50,016 bases of DNA from Alphaproteobacteria bacterium (GTDB taxonomy: Bacteria; Pseudomonadota; Alphaproteobacteria; Rickettsiales; SXRF01): contig JAGVLW010000056.1 in NCBI GenBank assembly GCA_020054105.1, positions 1 to 50,016 on the forward strand, read 5' to 3'. How positions within the stretch are numbered: position 1 is the stretch's first letter; every line of letters begins with the position of its first letter. The notes below the pieces were generated by a model that was given only the letters and a program-made list of their open reading frames with translations, was not told where the DNA came from and did not search any database. A program made the translations under genes and the position numbers. Of this stretch, positions 48,456-50,016 are shown piece by piece.

Positions 48456-48763
48456 CCGCTTTCGAATCTGCGATAAAGGCGATCTTCGCCGATCTCAACA
48501 TGGCGAAGGACGCCACCTACGTCCCGCTGCAGGGCGAAAACCGTCCGGTGCGCGTGGTAATGCGCGCGCCGGACGTATTCGCCAACGTGGGAAGATCGCT
48601 GATTGAAACTCCCAGCGCCGTGCTGGAAGTGCAGGTCTCGGATTGTCCCGTTCTTGTTCCCGGCGACAGCTTCATAGTCGGAGCCGTCACCTATACCGTG
48701 CAGGGAGAACCGCGCCGGGATTCCGAACAACTGACCTGGCAGGCAGACCTTTATGCGGCTTGA
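48452..48763 (+). CDS. Head-tail joining protein, GpFII-like
   Basis: The product has 103 residues with GGAGGG upstream. The sequence MTAFESAIKAIFADLNMAKDATYVP, then VQVSDCPVLVPGDSFIVGAVTYTVQGEPRRDS, has the short helix followed by a beta barrel of neck proteins such as lambda FII, which sit between the portal complex and the tail. Its place between the DUF2190 and DUF6441 genes is the standard one in this gene order. It overlaps the next gene by 11 bases. Confidence 0.7.
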   Translation: MTAFESAIKAIFADLNMAKDATYVPLQGENRPVRVVMRAPDVFANVGRSLIETPSAVLEVQVSDCPVLVPGDSFIVGAVTYTVQGEPRRDSEQLTWQADLYAA

Positions 48764-49409
48764 AGCGGCGATCAAAGGCGATCTGCATAAGTTCATGCGG
48801 AAGCAGACGGAAGCGGCGGAAATCGCGGTTACCGCCGCCGTCGCCGAAATATCGGCCAATATAAAGAACGATCTGCGCGCTCAGGTGCAGTCGGCGGGAC
48901 TTGGGCCGCGCCTTGCCAAATCGTGGCAGGCAAAGGTATTTCCGAAAGGAAAGAAATCCATCGAGGCGGCTGGCTGGATTTATTCCAAAGCGCCGGTGAT
49001 CATCCGCGCCTTCGACGAAGGCGTGCGGATCAAAAGCAAAGAGGGATTCTTTCTGGCCATCCCTACCGAGGCCGCGCCGAAGCGCGGCGTGGGTGGCAAA
49101 AGGATAAGCCCGTCAACCTTCCCGGAATATTCGCTCGGCAGGCTGCGCTTCGTCTATCGCAGAAATGCGCCGTCGCTGCTGGTGGTGGACAATTTGCGCG
49201 CCAGCACCGGCAAGCGCGGCGGTTTTCGCAAGGCTTCCGCCACCAGCTTACGCACCGGGCGCGGCCTGACCACGGTGGTGATGTTTATCCTCGTGCCGCA
49301 GGTGAAGATTTCCAAGCGCCTCGACTACAGGTCGGTGGTGAACCGCTGGCAGCCGCAACTGCCGCAGGCGATTTTAAGAAACTGGCCGGAAGTGCCGTCG
49401 CAAGAGTAA
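48753..49409 (+). CDS. DUF6441-family phage protein
   Basis: The product has 218 residues. AEISANIKNDLRAQVQSAGLGPRLAKSW, then AGWIYSKAPVIIRAFDEGVRIKSKEGFFLAIPTEAAPK, and LRFVYRRNAPSLLVVDNLRA match DUF6441, common in alphaproteobacterial prophages just after the FII-like gene. A role in the neck or tail completion is inferred from position (equivalent to lambda Z or U). The protein is basic with no enzymatic motif. The start lies within the preceding gene, a further example of overlapping genes in this block. Confidence 0.8.
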   Translation: MRLEAAIKGDLHKFMRKQTEAAEIAVTAAVAEISANIKNDLRAQVQSAGLGPRLAKSWQAKVFPKGKKSIEAAGWIYSKAPVIIRAFDEGVRIKSKEGFFLAIPTEAAPKRGVGGKRISPSTFPEYSLGRLRFVYRRNAPSLLVVDNLRASTGKRGGFRKASATSLRTGRGLTTVVMFILVPQVKISKRLDYRSVVNRWQPQLPQAILRNWPEVPSQE

Positions 49410-49415
49410 TCGTAA

Positions 49416-50016
49416 ATGACCGTTTCCATACTGCACGGTGATTGCCTTCAAGTGCTGCGCGGGCTTCCCGCGCAGTCGGCGCATTGCTGCGTTACCAGCC
49501 CGCCTTATTGGGGCTTGCGCGACTACGGCGCGGAAGAACAGATCGGGCGCGAGGAAACGCCGGAAGAATACGTCGGAAAGCTGGTCGCCGTCTTCCGCGA
49601 GGTGGCGCGCGTCCTGCGAAACGACGGCACGCTGTGGCTGAATCTGGGCGACAGCTATATGGGAAGCGGCAAGGGTTACGGCGATATCGGCAATCCCTGT
49701 AAGCAGAACAGTAATGCGGGCGCACTGCTTAACCGCAGCGAGAAACCGCACACGCTGGCGAAGCACCCGTTCCTCAAGCCGAAAGACATGGTCGGCATTC
49801 CGTGGCGCGTTGCCTTCGCATTGCAGGCAGACGGCTGGTATCTGCGCAGCGAAATCATCTGGCACAAGCTCAATCCCATGCCGGAAAGCGTGGAGGATCG
49901 CCCCACCACGGCGCACGAGCGCATTTTCCTTCTGAGCAAGCAGCCGCGCTACTATTTCGATCAGGAGGCGATCAAAGAAGATGCGGTCACCGACGAAGAC
50001 CGGCCGTCCGGCGTCG
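49416..50016 (+). CDS. Site-specific DNA methyltransferase, truncated by the window end
   Basis: The visible 200 residues start MTVSILHGDCLQVLRGLP and contain the catalytic TSPPYWGLRDYG (S-P-P-Y form of motif IV) and then WYLRSEIIWHKLNPMPESVEDRPTTAHERIFLL. This is an N4-cytosine or N6-adenine methyltransferase of the beta-class order; SPPY often goes with N4-cytosine or some adenine enzymes. The C-terminal SAM-binding motif lies beyond base 50016. It is the third methyltransferase of the prophage and sits seven bases after the DUF6441 gene. Confidence 0.85.
   Translation, partial: MTVSILHGDCLQVLRGLPAQSAHCCVTSPPYWGLRDYGAEEQIGREETPEEYVGKLVAVFREVARVLRNDGTLWLNLGDSYMGSGKGYGDIGNPCKQNSNAGALLNRSEKPHTLAKHPFLKPKDMVGIPWRVAFALQADGWYLRSEIIWHKLNPMPESVEDRPTTAHERIFLLSKQPRYYFDQEAIKEDAVTDEDRPSGV

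Larger units (their letters stand above)
28850..50016. mobile_element. Prophage (partial), integrated at a tRNA-Thr locus
   Basis: From the tRNA the window carries ietAS cargo, integrase, excisionase-like gene, lysogeny control region, early genes, terminase, portal, capsid and head-completion genes in normal lambdoid order. Tail and lysis genes and the right attachment site lie beyond the window end. The left border is inferred from the tRNA and the change in gene content; the exact core could lie in the tRNA or in the truncated copy at 28595. Large overlaps and short gaps in the morphogenesis block suggest that it is intact rather than decayed. Confidence 0.85.

Overview
The window is about 50 kb of moderately GC-rich DNA from an alphaproteobacterium, probably a poorly characterised lineage. 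The basis is codon usage, two short palindromic elements of the kind common in that class (one inserted inside a gene, as Rickettsia palindromic elements are), and phage families typical of alphaproteobacterial prophages (DUF3489, DUF6441, DUF2190, a fused prohead protease/capsid). Species cannot be named from the sequence alone.

Bases 1-28466 are chromosomal and dominated by a surface-glycan island. After the end of an Xaa-Pro aminopeptidase gene and an amino-acid permease come a TPR protein with an O-GlcNAc-transferase (GT41) domain and two unrecognised genes. An eight-gene plus-strand operon (7400-14778) then encodes a GDP-mannose/heptose 4,6-dehydratase-like enzyme, a ColD-like 3-dehydratase with His in place of the PLP lysine, two epimerase/reductases, a PhyH dioxygenase, an FkbM methyltransferase and a glycosyltransferase-like protein (a further one, 6681-7328, lies divergently upstream). 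A minus-strand operon (14765-17650) holds thiamine-diphosphate E1 alpha and beta subunits and a reductase with no E2 or E3; this could build a branched deoxysugar. hddA-gmhA-hddC (17744-20131) make GDP-D-glycero-D-manno-heptose.

The most interesting part is the convergent minus-strand operon 20128-28466. It contains a nucleotidyltransferase, a class I amidotransferase, a PEP-synthase-like kinase, a methyltransferase and a CysC-like kinase. This is the enzyme set known from Campylobacter jejuni (Cj1415-Cj1420) for O-methyl phosphoramidate, and, as in Campylobacter, it sits beside the GDP-heptose genes. Three sulfotransferase-fold proteins are encoded in the same operon. Because the CysC-like step would make a 3'-phosphorylated nucleotide donor resembling PAPS, I propose that these transfer phosphoramidate rather than sulfate. 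Two nearly identical sigma-54 (-24/-12) promoter sequences precede the GT41 gene and the E1 operon, suggesting RpoN control of at least part of the island.

From about 28595 the window changes to mobile DNA: a 3'-truncated tRNA-Thr, an intact tRNA-Thr(CGU), an IetAS (AAA ATPase plus subtilisin-like protease) toxin-antitoxin/anti-phage module, a tyrosine integrase, an excisionase-like protein, a repressor flanked by two identical 15-bp operators, early genes, a ParB-methyltransferase, an aberrant tRNA-Met-like sequence, terminase, cytosine methyltransferase, portal, fused protease-capsid with a strong internal start, head-completion genes and a further methyltransferase cut by the window end. 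The prophage continues beyond base 50016, so its far attachment site is not visible.
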